A stretch of 64,000 nt of DNA, from assembly GCF_032884065.1 (NCBI RefSeq), contig NC_088865.1, positions 47,838,868 to 47,902,867 on the forward strand, read 5' to 3'. Below, one piece after another: positions 23,340-34,924 of the stretch (within the stretch, counting starts at the first letter, position 1; the number at the start of each line of letters is the position of its first letter). The notes beneath the pieces are model-generated. The model did no database searches. It was given only the letters and a program-made list of their open reading frames with translations, and was not told where the DNA came from. This stretch comes from Artemia franciscana. Lineage: Eukaryota; Arthropoda; Branchiopoda; Anostraca; Artemiidae. Made by a program: the position numbers and the translations under genes.

Positions 23340-24330
23340 AAATGTTTAATATTACATACTAGGAAGAAGTTCGAATCAAGGATTGTACCCTGGAAACCCC
23401 TTTTTCATTTGAAATTTGAAGGTATTATTAACAAGTTCATATTACAATTGGACATGGTATACTGGTATTGAGGACGACATTCGTAATCGAATTGATATAT
23501 TAACAAATGGTTTTGTCAACTGTATCTCATTTGAAGGGGACTATAGGACAGGAAAACATTAAATTGAGTTTTAATGTAGACAAAAATTAAGGATTTATCA
23601 TGCAACTGGGTTGTTTTTAGGAAATATTTAATGTCACATGCAAGAAAAAGCTTGAATCGAGTAATTTACCATGAAGATCCATCTTAGATTTGAAATTTAA
23701 AGGTACTATTAAATGGTTCATATCAGAATTGTACAATGTAGACTGGTAATGAGGTTGACATAGGGAATTGAAATGATTTATTCACAAATAGTTTTATGAG
23801 TTTTATGTCATTTAAAGGGGACTATAGGTAAGGAGAACGCTAAATTGACAAAAAATGCACACTTTAATCAAGGATTTATTATACCACTGGCTTTTTTTAA
23901 GGAAATGTTTAATGTTACATGCTAGAAAAAAATTTGAATCAAGGAGTACACCCTGAAAATCGTTTTTTGACTTGAAATTTTAAGGTATTATTAAGAGGTT
24001 CATTTTAGAATTAGACATTTTTTACTGGTAATGAGGTTGAAAGAGGTAATTGGAATAATTTAATAACAAAAGGTTTTGTCAGTTGTATATTATTTGAAGG
24101 AGACCATGAGGCAGTAGGACGTTAAATTGAGAAAAATTGCAGATTTTTTTCACGAATTTGTCAGAACACTGGCTTGTGTTTTAAAGATGTGTTGAATGTT
24201 AAATGCTAGAAAAAAAGCTTGAATCAAGGAAAGTATCCTGACAATCCTTCTTTGATTTTGGAATTTGAAGGTAGTATGAACAGACTCATGTTACAATTAA
24301 AAATGCTAAACTGGTAATTTTGCTACAATA
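23340..24330 (+). repeat. 285-bp satellite, three to four units, plus orientation
   Basis: The unit landmarks (ATTGGACATGGTATACTGG, TTTTGTCAACTGTA, GAAGGGGACTATAGGAC, CTAGAAAAAAATTTGAATC) recur with the expected spacing. The array ends about 375 bp before the synthetase exon at 24705. Confidence 0.9.
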
Positions 24331-24704
24331 TTTCTGTATTACTGTTTTACGTTTTATCTTCTTTTTTTGTCGTTATTTTCGCAACCTTTCCTCACAAGCC
24401 TAACTTTTGGTATTTCTGATTATTTTTTTGTTTTTATTTAAACTTAGTTATTAGACTAATACTACTACTTTCATCAAAGAGGCTTGTTCGTTATTTACTG
24501 ATTATAACCATGAGAAGGTCCTGCAGCAAAAAATATGCTAAGTATTCCATTTTGTCATACGTCATAGCAAAAACAAGAAATTAAATATCTAAATAAACTC
24601 TCAGGCATTTCCAAATGACTAAACTAAGAAATTCCAAAAACTAAGATTAAAATTAAAATTGACTCAGGTAGAACGGCAAAGAACATTGTTATCCAGAACT
24701 TTAC
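24331..24704. other. Synthetase intron, unassigned part
   Basis: No element was recognised between the satellite and the exon donor. Confidence 0.5.
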
Positions 24705-24834
24705 CTGATACATTAAGAATTCCACCTTCAAACCATCGAAAAATACCATCTTGCATCGAGTAATTTAAGGTGGACTCAAATGGTTTTTCCCAATCCAAGA
24801 ATTCGAGTGCGATTACCTTCCAAAACTCTTCAGG
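24705..24834 (-). CDS. ACSS1: Acetyl-CoA synthetase exon, N-terminal region
   Basis: The exon is 130 nt long, starting after ATATTTTAG in phase 0 and ending TATCAG before GTAAAGTT with one base of the next codon. It encodes PEEFWKVIALEFLDWEKPF, then a spacer, then FRWFEGGILNVS. This is the conserved start of the acetyl-CoA synthetase fold: the PxxFW motif, the LxW segment and the WFxGGxLNVS segment. The GG-LNVS wording is a reason to favour the mitochondrial/bacterial type. The acceptor has a modest pyrimidine tract (TTTTAATATTTTAG). Confidence 0.92.
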
Positions 24835-25570
24835 CTAAAATATTAATTTTTTCTGATTATTTATTTTTGTTTTAATATTCATGCAAGCCTTCAGCCTTTT
24901 AATTTTTTTCGTGCATCAAGCATGAAAAAACTTTAAAATTGAGAAAAAAAATTTGGAAAATCTTCAAAATTAATCCCCACAGTCACTTTTTGGCAGTCAT
25001 TTAACGTCCATAATTATTTCCAGCCGAGGTTTAAACCTCATTTATTAAACACAAATATAACGGAAACATAGTATATAATCTAACATAAAATAACATAATA
25101 CAACATAACATAATAAACCATAAATATAAACCTAAGTTTAAACATAAACATTGCAGTACCTTGTAAGAACAAAATTTTACTCTAGGGTTTTGCGGTTGTT
25201 TTTTTAGCCACCAAAGGTAAAATATCGGCCTGGCAATCTTGAACCCAGAAGTCTTGATAAGTTAAAGAACTTATAAATAGTCTTGTATGAACGTCTTGAT
25301 CCCTGAAAAACGTAGTGAGAAAATGGACTCTCCACATTATTCATAATAACTCTTTACTCTCTTTATCATTCATATAATTTCTGTTCATTTAAAATACATT
25401 CCTTCGAATCATGAATTTTGAGTTTTTTCGAACAATTTTGAAGTAGTGGTATGATTTTATTTCATAAATTGGATTATCATGTAAAGGCCCATTCATTAAC
25501 ATTATATACATAATTAATATAATCTACTTTTAATAGAATATTGAAGTTTACTGCAGGGACTATGGCCATA
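24835..25570. other. Synthetase intron, unassigned part with a small ACATA repeat
   Basis: The only structure is a run of AACATAATACAACATAACAT words at about 25080-25150. No coding potential is seen. Confidence 0.5.
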
Positions 25571-25574
25571 TCAA

Positions 25575-26190
25575 ATAGTTTGCGATAACGGACTGCGAGT
25601 AAGGAGCGACCAGGCTGAATAGTAACCAAAACTCTAAAAAATAGAATTTTGACACGAATAGATACAGCAAAAGAATTGGATTTTTATGCTGATTTCAAAT
25701 ATATAAGTTTGATCAATTTTAGTGTTACCGATCAAATGTTATGAGACTAAGAATATTTGCCTTCTTTTCAAAAAAGGACGAAATATCCCCTAAAAATCTT
25801 GTAATATTAATGAAAATCATACCATTAGATTTAGCGTATTAGAGAACCCAACTGTAGAGGTTTCAAGTTTATATCTGGAAAAAAGTGGAATTTTGTGTTT
25901 TTGCCAGAAAAAAGATCTTGGATGCGTGTCTATTTGTTTTTTTTTTTTTTCTTCCCAGGGCTGATCGTATTAACCCAGTGGTCCTAGAATTTTGTGAAAG
26001 AGCTCATTTGAACTGGAATTAAATGTTCTACTTCCCTTTTAAGTGACCAGAAAATTAGAGGGCAGCTAGACCTCCTCCCACGCTCATTTTCCCTCAAAGT
26101 CACCCGATGAAAATTTTGAGATAGCCATTTTGTTCAGTATAGTCAATAAATCTAATAATTATGTCTACATGGATGACTAAATCCCAGAAC
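25575..26190 (+). repeat. Composite repeat module A, degenerate, plus orientation
   Basis: It begins with a decayed terminal palindrome (AGTTTGCGATAACGGACTG) and AAGGAGCGACCAGGCTGAAT. It follows module A through the CTGTAGAGGTTTCAAG and CCCAGGGCTGATCG landmarks and ends after TAATTATGTCTACATGG. It lies about 180 bp from the next exon upstream in the gene. Confidence 0.85.
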
Positions 26191-26367
26191 TGCCTCAGAA
26201 ACTGAAAACAATATGATCTTTCGATAATTTGAAATTGACTGGCTATCTCAGAAATTTCACACGATGGCTTTTTTGGCACTCTTAGTGCCATAAACAAACG
26301 TGCAATAAACCAAGAACTTGAAAAAGACATATAAAAAGGTGACTGAATATATAGTGAAAATCATCAC

Positions 26368-26409
26368 CTTTTCAACGCTGAATTTATGCAAGTCAGAATG
26401 ATCTTTACA
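26368..26409 (-). CDS. ACSS1: Acetyl-CoA synthetase, most 5' exon found (5' boundary uncertain)
   Basis: The minus strand reads CKDHSDLHKFSVEK, ending AAG before the donor GTGATG. It joins in phase 0 to the next exon to give SVEK-PEEFW, the same arrangement as the helix and PxEFW motif that open the family. The 5' boundary given here uses the acceptor TATTTTCTGAG, which makes a 42-nt exon. A second acceptor, TTGTTTTTTAG, would start the exon at 26479. Alternatively the frame may be open to an ATG at about 26474 (MDKMLVGPSQ...), making this the first coding exon. Upstream exons or a targeting peptide were not found. Confidence 0.65.
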
Positions 26410-26499
26410 CTCAGAAAATAAATTAAGTAGAAAAGAAACATTCTGGCTTGGTCCTACTAACATTTTGTCCATCTTGACACTAAAAAACAAATTGTATCA

Positions 26500-26930
26500 A
26501 TACAGGTTATGAAGATTAATTTCCCTTATAAATACTTTTTTTGTTTACCTTAAACAGTTGAGATAATAGCTAGTAAATCTTATCCAAATTAAATGACGCT
26601 ACAACTTTTAAATACAGAGAGTAAGTGTGTACGAGCTGCACTAAGATAACAACAAAAGCATGACTTGGGCCTTATGATTATTAGTAAAACAAATACATCT
26701 TGGGTTTTTCTTTCACTAATAAAACTTTTGTAAAACAAGGAAAAGGATTGTAGAACATAGAGATGATTCAAAGAAATATGGTCTTATTGACAAAATTTAG
26801 GGGATTCACCAAGTGGGAAAATAGAAATAGTATGGCATAGATAGACTGTATGCTTACATAATTTATTCCATTGCTATAGCCTCAATGGGTCCCATGCTTA
26901 CATATATATCCACGTTAAAGATATCATCCA
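26500..26930. other. Unassigned sequence upstream of the synthetase exons
   Basis: No recognised element. The promoter or first exon of the synthetase could lie here or further right, but I see no TATA box or other signal that I would defend. Confidence 0.4.
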
Positions 26931-26934
26931 TAAA

Positions 26935-27570
26935 GCTAATGCGTCTATCGCCCTCCTTCTCACTCCTTAAGGTTGTATACGTCTTTTATCCACCCGCATT
27001 TTGAATATGCTTGTCCAGTTTGGCACCCTGGCATCTCCCGTGAAGAATCAGACAAAATTGAGTCAATCCAAAAAAGAGCCTTGCGAGTAATTTTCGAAGA
27101 AGGCAAGGTGCCTTACTCTCTGCTCCTGAAAAAAAACTAGTTTGGAAACCCTTGAGCGAAGGAGGTCGTCGTTGTGCCTCCGTTTTTCAAAAAATGGAAT
27201 AACGAACCCTCGGACGGCAAGTATTTTCCCCAAGCGTCACTCGCCATCCAGATTACGGCAGCCTCGAGCTGTTTCTGATCCTATCCCAGTTTTGTCCCCC
27301 ATTCGCTGCGTTACTTCCAGATATGAAAAAAACCTTTGTCCCCTTCATCACAGAAAAAATAAATAAAATAGCCGACTAGTTTCTCCCCCTTTTTTTGTGT
27401 TTTTTTCATGTGAGGTGCTTTAGGTCGCTGCACTAATTTGCTTGCCCCCCCCCCCGCTGTTTTGGTTTAGTTTCCCTTTTAATTCATATGTGTTTTTCTT
27501 GTGTTTTATGCTTCGTTCTTTTTTTGTGAGTTTTTTTACTTTTTTTAGTGTCCCTTTTAATTTGTAGATA
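26935..27570 (+). mobile_element. LINE fragment, C-terminal end of ORF2 and 3' UTR
   Basis: In two frames the sequence reads FEYACPVWHPGISREESDKI, then ESIQKRALRVIFEEGKVPYS, then after a shift SLETLERRRSSLCLRFSKN and finally VSDPIPVLSPIRCVTSRYEK, with a stop at 27364. This is the post-reverse-transcriptase tail of a CR1/I-like LINE, including the DKIESIQKRALR helix. The T-rich sequence to about 27570 is probably its 3' UTR. Only the last 140 or so residues survive. Confidence 0.82.
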
Positions 27571-27574
27571 TATA

Positions 27575-29261
27575 TCTTTATTTCTTGTTCTTTTCTGTAT
27601 TATTTGATTTTTTTTTGTCCCCTTCCCTTTCTTTTCTGACTTGTATTTGTTCAAGTTTAGTTTGACCGATTTTTATTTGACTTATAATTTGATTATTCAT
27701 TATTATTAGTATTTTTTGCTTTGTTTGCTTTGTTAGTAGACTCCAAAGTCCGAATTCAGCCCAATTCTCAAGATTCTCGACGTAAATATTTGCTAGTAGC
27801 CCGGATAAAGGTGCCCCCATGGGTAACCCATTTTTTTGCTGATAAAAGGAATCGCGAAATTGAAAAATACATAGAAAACTTATTACAAATTTTAACAAGA
27901 GTCATCAAAACTTCACTATCAATTACTGTCGCTGAAGTCCCGATCAAATGGTAATTTTCTTCTATTTTATTTTTTAATAATTCCTCTGAAATAGTTACAT
28001 CTATTTGTATACATGGAAACATTGTCAAAACTACTAACTATTGTGTTTTCTGAAATACTTGTGTTGCTAAGCTTTTTAACCAAATCTGCCGAGTTACGAA
28101 TATAGAAATTTTGAGAATACAATAAAGGTTTGAAAGCTGTGCAAAGCCATTTTCCAATATTGGCAGCGGGGGCTTTAGTACAAGCTACGATAGGACTTAA
28201 GGGAATACCCTGTTTATGTATTTTTGGTAAACCGTAGAGTTTAGGACAGAAACTACCACGGGGAAAAAATTTATTGTATAGTTGTGGGGTGATTTTACCA
28301 TTTTGTTTTAGCTGCTTTAATTCATTTATAATATTATTAGTGTACTGATCAGTAGGATCATGAGTTATTGTTTTATTGTGATGTAATTGTGTCATTTAAA
28401 TGCGAAAGAATTTTGTTGTCATAGTCTGTCGTATTCATGACAACAAATGAATTGCTTTTGTCTGCTTTAGTTCTTATAATAGAAGGATCTTTTCGGAGAT
28501 TAGATAGTATTTTTATGTCATGCAAATTTTCCGGTGTGGAATTGGTAGGAGGCTTAAACTTTTTTTGGCTGTTATAGAGGATATTTATAAGACCAGATCT
28601 AACTTCATCCGGGTTAGAGACAGAAGGATAGTGTTTATGCAAAGCGGACTCTAGAGAGAAAACTATATCTGCCACAGGAACCTGTTTCGGTAGAAAAGAC
28701 AATTTTGGACCTTTTTCTAGTGTTCCGATTTCCTGGGGTTCCAATTTTTTAGAAGAGAGGTTAACGATAGCAGGTCCAGGAGTAAATCTTGGAGAATAAA
28801 TACGGTTTCTCATCGAAGATTCATTTCGTAAGCCTTCCAATTTCTTATAGAGGCGTTCCTTGGATAAGCGAAAATAGTGGCTAAACAAATTCCTTTCTAA
28901 TCTAACAACTTGAGCAAAATCAACGGTGGACAGGTTTTCCAGCAAAAAAGTTTCCAACGATTTTCTCTCTGAAGAAATGATATGTCGTTTCTGTTTTTTG
29001 TCCTTAATAATATGGACTAAGTTTTTTAACTGTAGTGTATGGGCAAATTGCGCTTCTTTCCGGGTATTTAAATGTAATTTATAACTTAAAGACTTGGGAA
29101 TAAGGTTTTCATTTCTACAGGATTCTAAAAATTTTTGTTTATTGATAATATTAGCATGTTTTTTACCTAGACTAATAAAATAAAAGATATTATAGGTCAA
29201 CTGCTCCCCATAAGCTAGACGAAAATAGCGACGAAGACCATACTGCCTTTCCATAACAAAC

Positions 29262-29290
<29 letters not shown>
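27575..29290 (-). mobile_element. Penelope-like element, decayed reverse transcriptase
   Basis: Minus-strand frames, in order of translation: a 298-residue N-terminal part (29269-28376) with basic helices and TKADKSNSFVVMNTTDYDNK; then, after a frameshift near 28385, PKLYGLPKIHKQGIPLSPIV (near 28250-28190) and IVSSFDNVSMYT; then, after more shifts, FRDSFYQQKNGLPMGAPLSG and LLANIYVENLE (27850-27765). The LYGLPKIHK and GLPMGAPLS blocks, and the basic N-terminal region, are typical of Penelope-like reverse transcriptases rather than LINEs. The catalytic DD box downstream and the GIY-YIG endonuclease are missing. What follows to 27575 is T-rich sequence. Confidence 0.88.
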
Positions 29291-29660
<370 letters not shown>

Positions 29661-29687
29661 TTTTCAAAGAGATGTAAAGGTCATTGT

Positions 29688-30905
29688 GTTGCGAGAGCAA
29701 CACTTTGGTTTTGTCGTGGTTTTTTTTTTTTTTTTGTTCCTAGCACCCCGATTTCAGCTTATTCCTAGAAAGTGGTAAGGGTCTAACCTCTGCGGTTTTT
29801 ACGGAAAGTGTGGACCTTTGGCCGGATTGATGAATATGACTTTACATTTTGGAAAGCTTCGTAGAACTCTTGCCTGGGGCCAAAAAGGATGGTTTTTGCT
29901 TGTCCTTGAGCCGGATCTATAGTGTGTGAAGTGAAGAGGAGTTGTATAGCCTATGTCAGAGAGGACTATCTGAAGTTATGCAGCCAAGCTTTCGTTTCAT
30001 CAAACCATGTTTCTGCTTTCGAGTGGAAAGCTCCGTTCTAGCAGGCAAGCAGGCAGGCACCAGTTTCAAATTGAAGATGGACTAAAATCTATAAGTGTTA
30101 AATATATGCGACAGTTACCCTGCCCCACAGCCAATATATCTTCTTTGAGTGATAAATAGAAAAATTTAGAGAAGCAAAAAAGCGGCATTTTCCCACGGGT
30201 CCGAAAGTGCTGCCGTGATTTCGGCTGAGTTTATCATTCGGTTTTTCACACTTGGGATTGCGGTAGAGAAATGGTATCAGATGTGCCTCTTAAACTTTAA
30301 AAGTTCTCTCATTGCTAAAGAAGATAGAGTTTATCCTTTGCTCCTTTCTAAGTGATGACGTTAGAAAGCTGGCCTACGGCAAAAAAGTCAACTTTTGAAC
30401 TAAGACAGATAGATTTTTTTTTTTCGACGGCAGTCGATAGCTTTTGATGAGCCGATTAAAGTATATGTCATCCATTTTTTTGTACAAAAATTCCTTCATG
30501 AGATATACCAGTTTGAAAGTTTAAGGGGTTGACAACTTCAGTAGTAAGGTACACACTGAAACCAAAAATAGGCCGATACCAATTGTGAAACATAGGGGAG
30601 TTGTAAGCAACAGTCGGCTGTTAGCTCATAATCATCCTCGGCAATGAGGGGTTCGCAACTCTTTCTAGTTGGTGTACCTATTTTTTGTTTCCGTTGTATT
30701 TGATGGTAAGACCAATTTGGTTCCAGTGGTAAGACATGTAGGGGACTTGTAAGTAATAATCGGCTGTAAGGCTACAATCATCTTTAGCAATGAGGAGTTT
30801 GCAACTTTTGCGAGTTGGTGTACCTAGTATGTATTTTAGCATCCTTACAGATTAACAACTTTAGTCGCAGCAAGGAAACAAAACCAAAGTGTTGCTCTCG
30901 CAACA
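29688..30905. mobile_element. Inverted-repeat-bounded element of about 1.2 kb, no recognised ORF
   Basis: The left end TTGCGAGAGCAACACTTTGG, followed by TTTTG, is matched by the reverse complement CCAAAGTGTTGCTCTCGCAA at the right end (about 30883-30902). The terminal word is itself a small hairpin (GTTGC-GAGA-GCAAC). The interior has no long open frame and contains a direct duplication of about 140 bp period (30560-30690 and 30705-30835), each half with TCGGCTGT, ATCATC and GTTGGTGTACCTA. This fits a non-autonomous DNA transposon or a deletion derivative, but the superfamily is not identified and I did not find a target-site duplication. Confidence 0.6.
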
Positions 30906-31370
30906 CTTTGCTCGGCGAAGCCGAGCAAAGGTTACCGCAACACCTCACGTTGCCCATGCAACGTAGATCTAGTATTAAACTTAAGATCAGGAGAAATAGA
31001 AACCTACAATAACTCAAACTAAAACAACAAAAATTACTACTAAAGAATAAAAGAAACTCAAAACGAATAAAAAAAAAATACACAATCACATCAAAAAAAT
31101 ACAACGAGTACTAATATATTAATGAGTTCTAATACTAATGAATACTAATGATTAAATAAATCTTAAGCCGAGTAAAGCTTAATTTGAATATGTAAATCAA
31201 GCTTAAAACAAACAAACAAAATTTTGCTGTTAAAGTATACATAAAACCAAAAAAAAACAGAAATCAAACAAACAATCATAGCAAACAAACATAAATAGGT
31301 GCAAATATAAATGAATAAACAAATCTTAAGAAGAGTGAGACTTAAACTGAATATGCAAGTCAAGCTTGAA
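30906..31370. other. Unassigned sequence with a GC-rich hairpin and a local duplication
   Basis: A hairpin GCTCGGCGAAGCCGAGC lies at about 30911-30927. A diverged direct repeat of about 60 bp (AAATCTTAAGCCGAGTAAAG... near 31159 and AAATCTTAAGAAGAGTGAGA... near 31321) follows. No gene is seen. Confidence 0.5.
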
Positions 31371-31371
31371 A

Positions 31372-31935
31372 CAAACTAAAACACTACAAGCAAGATTTGG
31401 ATATCGACTCCTTCTCTCAATGTAAAAGTCTAAGCCGTAATGCGTCATTGGCGCTTTACTGAAAACTATATGTGTGTTGAACAGTCCTGGAAAGTAAAAA
31501 TAAAGTCAAAATGAATATTTTATATATAATGATATTAATTGTTGAAAGATCATCAATTCAATATTTTATTTGACTGTCATTTTTATTTTTATTTTCAATG
31601 CTAAGCTTTAGATTTTAACAGTTAGGGAAGGGGAGGGTATCCAAACTCTTGTTTGTAGCGGAACTATATTAGTCTTTATATTAGTCTTGGAAAGAACTAA
31701 TAAAATTAAACTGAATTTTTGATGTGTAATGATATTAATTGCGAAAAGCTGATCAAGTCAAAACTTAATTTTACTGTAAATTTGTTATGTTTATTTTCAA
31801 TGCTGTAATAAGCGCAAAAAAATATTTTTAGTATAATCTGTTTTCAATAAAGCGTCAAATACGCAGTAGACTTTATGCTTTTACAGTTATGGAAACGGGT
31901 AGTAGCCAAACTCTTGTTTCTAGTGAACACTATAG
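31372..31935. repeat. Inverted-repeat (MITE-like) elements, two overlapping copies
   Basis: The left arm at 31389-31475 (AATGTAAAAGTCTAAGCCGTAATGCGTCATTGGCGCTTTACTGAAAA) is inverted at 31600-31672 (TTAACAGTTAGG...CCAAACTCTTGTTTGTAG). It is inverted again at 31845-31930 (AATACGCAGTAGAC...TTTTACAGTTATGG...CCAAACTCTTGTTT). Between the arms lies AT-rich sequence with AATGATATTAATTG repeated. The same arm pair recurs at 51172-51600, so this is a family of short foldback elements. Confidence 0.75.
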
Positions 31936-31984
31936 GTGTCCTGAGATATTTTGGAAAAATGTGTTAAAATTAAACTGAATTTCC

Positions 31985-32765
31985 ATAATTCTTGGAATGA
32001 AATATCGTTAAAAAGTTTTGTAAGTGTGTTTCTTGTTGGGGAGGATCGGGCAACGGGAGGTGGGCCAGAGGTCATCTCCCATGGTTTTTGGAATAAAATG
32101 CCATTAACTAGTTTTATTCGGGGGAGGGGGCAATTAGGGAGGACCTGGGGTCAGCTAGCATTTTTGATAAAACATCGTTAGACAATACACAGTACACAGA
32201 CAAGTTTTTTGCCTGTGTATGTGGGGAGGGGGTAGGACCAGGGGTCAGGTCTCATAATTTTTCGAATAAATTATTGATAAAAAGTTGTTTATTTTTGGGA
32301 GCAGGGGATCGGTCCATGAAGGAAGAGCCATGGGTCAGATCCCATGATTATTAGAATAAAATATCGTTAAAAAACTATTTTTATTTTTTTTTCTTTGGGG
32401 AGGGGGGAAGGGGGATAAGAGACATAGAGGGAGATCCAGAGATCAGCTCCCATGATTTTTTTGAATAAAATACTGTTAATACATTTCTTAGGAGGGCTGG
32501 GGTCGGTCAAAGAAGGGAGAGCCAGAGGTCAAATCCCATGAATTTTGAAACAAAGTATAATTAATAAGCTTTTTAGGGGGGTCAGGGACGGGCTATGAAG
32601 TGAGGGCCAGGGGTCAGCTCACATGGTTTTTGGAATAAAATATCATTAATAACTTGTTTTTTTGAGTGGGGGAGTGGGGTCATGGAGGGAAGATAGGGGC
32701 TAGCTTCCTCGATTTTCTTAATAAAGAATCTTTAATGAGTTGTTTTTTTAGGGGGGGGGCTCAGA
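31985..32765 (+). repeat. Satellite of about 105 bp, some seven units, plus orientation
   Basis: Each unit carries a G-rich stretch (GGGGAGGGGG), then GCCAGGGGTCAGCTCCCATG with variants, then TTTTTGGAATAAAATATCGTTAA. Units start near 32030, 32130, 32220, 32310, 32400, 32490, 32575 and 32665. There is no stable reading frame. Confidence 0.88.
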
Positions 32766-32939
32766 CCTAGCCATGGTTATGCGTCTGAAGTATATGGACA
32801 TTGGTGAGTGTCGTAAATGATAATTGTGTGTGATTGATATATATGTGTGCTGGCCGTGGCCTATTTCTTGGTGGCTTGTAGTTTCCCCACCAAGAAATCC
32901 ACAAGCACACATGAACTTCCCCAGATGGAGTGACAAGAA

Positions 32940-33665
32940 GCCAAATTGACCACCGACTGATTAGGAAGCGACGCAGATGAAGTTTGGAGGAAGTGCGTTC
33001 TTTAATAGTGCCAATTCATTCTCTGATCACCAACTAGTTATCACCCGTTTCAAACTGAAGCTAAAGACTAATGTGAAGAGCAAAAAACCTCTTAGAACAT
33101 TTGGTAAAGAGAAAAGGGAACAGTGGATAAGTGATTCTTCTTAGAAACGCAAGTCGGTGAGGATAGAGACGAAAATTCAACTAGACTGCTGCGACCTCAT
33201 TACCACCTCTGAATATTAAGACTATCTAATGAATAAGCACAAAGAAGCCCACAAGGCAGTAAAAAGGTCAACTAGAGCATAGAGAAGTTGCTTTCTTGAG
33301 GTGAAGCTGCTGAAGCTGAATTTGCTACTAGTAAAGGTGATAGCAGGGCAGTTTTTTGTATAAAAAAAGAGGTCACAGGAGATTTCAAAAACCCTGCCAA
33401 TGCAATTGAGAGTTTATCGGGACGACTGCTAACACGGAAAGAGAAAGAAGAAATTGTTTATAGATTGATAAAGTATTTCCACGAAACATTAAACTTGGCC
33501 TCTCTTCCAGATCCTGCAGATGCCCTACATGGTCGATCCCTTTTCCAATTAGGCGTAAGTGCAGAGCCAATTTTTTTACATGTAGTACAAAAAGTATTAT
33601 GCAAACTAAAGATCTGAAAAGCAGCTGAAAACGATGGTATACATCCTAAATTATTATTTAAATAC
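32940..33665 (+). mobile_element. Decayed LINE, same family as the minus-strand LINE at 41-44 kb
   Basis: Frames read SDHQLVITRFKLKLKTNVKS (33034-33093, the C-terminal SDH box of an AP-type endonuclease), then KEAHKAVKRSTRA (near 33240) and later a reverse transcriptase-like AENDGIHPKLL equivalent with lesions near 33630. The minus-strand element has SDHQLAIASFKLKLKTIVKL and KEAHKAVKWLTRA in the same order, so the two belong to one family, RTE-like by general appearance. Confidence 0.78.
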
Positions 33666-33699
33666 TATTATTTAAATATTATTTAAATACAGTACTTGA

Positions 33700-34125
33700 G
33701 TTCTAGCTGAATCTTCTTAATACTTTTTAAATCAAAACCGGTTAAAACTCCTTTTACTTTCACAGTTCTTGGTACCTTTACTAGTCAAATTGATTCAAAT
33801 ACTCATGAAATGGGACTCGTGAAACAGATTGATCATTGAAAGTAGCAAGAAGAATGAAAATGAAAGCATAATTTGGACCGATGTGACCAGTAAAAGTACC
33901 AAGAACAGTGAAAATGAAACGTAATTTGAATCAGTTTGCTTTTTAAAAGTATCAACAACAGAGAAAATAAAATGAGCATTTAAATAGATTTGACCAGTAA
34001 AACTACCAAGAACTGTGAAAATTAAATGGGTTTTAATCGGTTTTGCTCTGTAAGAGTGCCAGAAAAAGTGAAAATGAAACTGGATTTGAATCAGTTTTAT
34101 GTGTAAAAGCGTTTTCAGATTATTT
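33700..34125 (+). repeat. Tandem repeat of about 62 bp, some six units
   Basis: Units carry ACCAAGAACAGTGAAAATGAAA, then a short spacer, then GGATTTGAATCAGTTTTNCT and GTAAAAGTA. They repeat near 33840, 33895, 33955, 34010 and 34065. A 136-residue open frame on the minus strand (33795-34205) is only the translation of this array. Confidence 0.75.
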
Positions 34126-34239
34126 ACAATATCTCGGAAACTGTTCAAAACATCGAGTCGAAACTCGGGAGTAATGGAGGGAAGAATGATCACTTGGATT
34201 TCCAATGTCGACCTAGACCAAAATTTATAAGCGATGTTT

Positions 34240-34775
34240 TATTTCAAAGTTTAAGGGAGCTTACCCCAGGCCCTCCATGTCCTCCCTAAAAGTATCAATA
34301 GTATTTTCTTCCAAAACTTAAGAAGCCACTCCCGAGCCTCTATGTCCCTAAAGCCCCCCCCCCCCCCAAAAAAAAAACATTTACGACGTTCTATTTCCAA
34401 AATTTTGGGAGCTAACCCCTGGCCCTTCGTGGCCCAAATCCCCTCCGCCTTGAAAATTATTACTAACGATATTTTATTATACAACTTATAGAAACTGACT
34501 CTCAGCTCTGTATGGCCCGAAATCCCCACCCGCAAAAAAATATTAACGATATTTTCTTCCGAAACTTATGGGAGCTGAACCCTTGCCTTCCATTCCCTTA
34601 CCTCCCCCACCCAAAACAATTCAAAAATATTTTATTCCAAAACTTATGAGATCCAACCCCCGCTCTCAACGCCCTTCTCCAAGCAAAAAAAATATTAACG
34701 ATATTTTATTCCGAAACTTAACGGTGCTGACTCTTTGCCCTCCATGGCCTAATCCATGGGAGACCTTTGGAACAT
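34240..34775 (-). repeat. Same 105-bp satellite, about five units, minus orientation
   Basis: Reverse complements of the unit at 31985-32765: TTAACGATATTTTNTTCCGAAACTTA, then GGAGCTGANCCCTTGCCCTCC, then a C-rich stretch. Units start near 34250, 34320, 34400, 34480, 34560, 34640 and 34700. With the forward block this makes a large, imperfect inverted pair. Confidence 0.88.
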
Positions 34776-34924
34776 TGGTAGAATATACAATTAACTCTTA
34801 TTCATTATTTTTATCGCTAATATTTGCTCTCTGCATGCTCAATTATGGATATGGGGGAGGGGGATATTTCAAGGGGAGATTTCTCCGGGAGAGTTTTCCG
34901 GAGAGAATACGTCTAGCACTATGA

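Noticed and set aside
30883..30927. Rho-independent-like terminator hairpins (TTGCTCTCGCAA and GCTCGGCGAAGCCGAGC)
   Set aside because: The setting is eukaryotic and the first is the end of an inverted-repeat element, so a bacterial terminator reading is unjustified.
33795..34205. A 136-residue hydrophobic open frame on the minus strand, looking like a membrane protein
   Set aside because: It is the translation of a 62-bp tandem repeat.
34568..34924. Proline-rich 118-residue open frame
   Set aside because: It is the C-rich strand of the 105-bp satellite.
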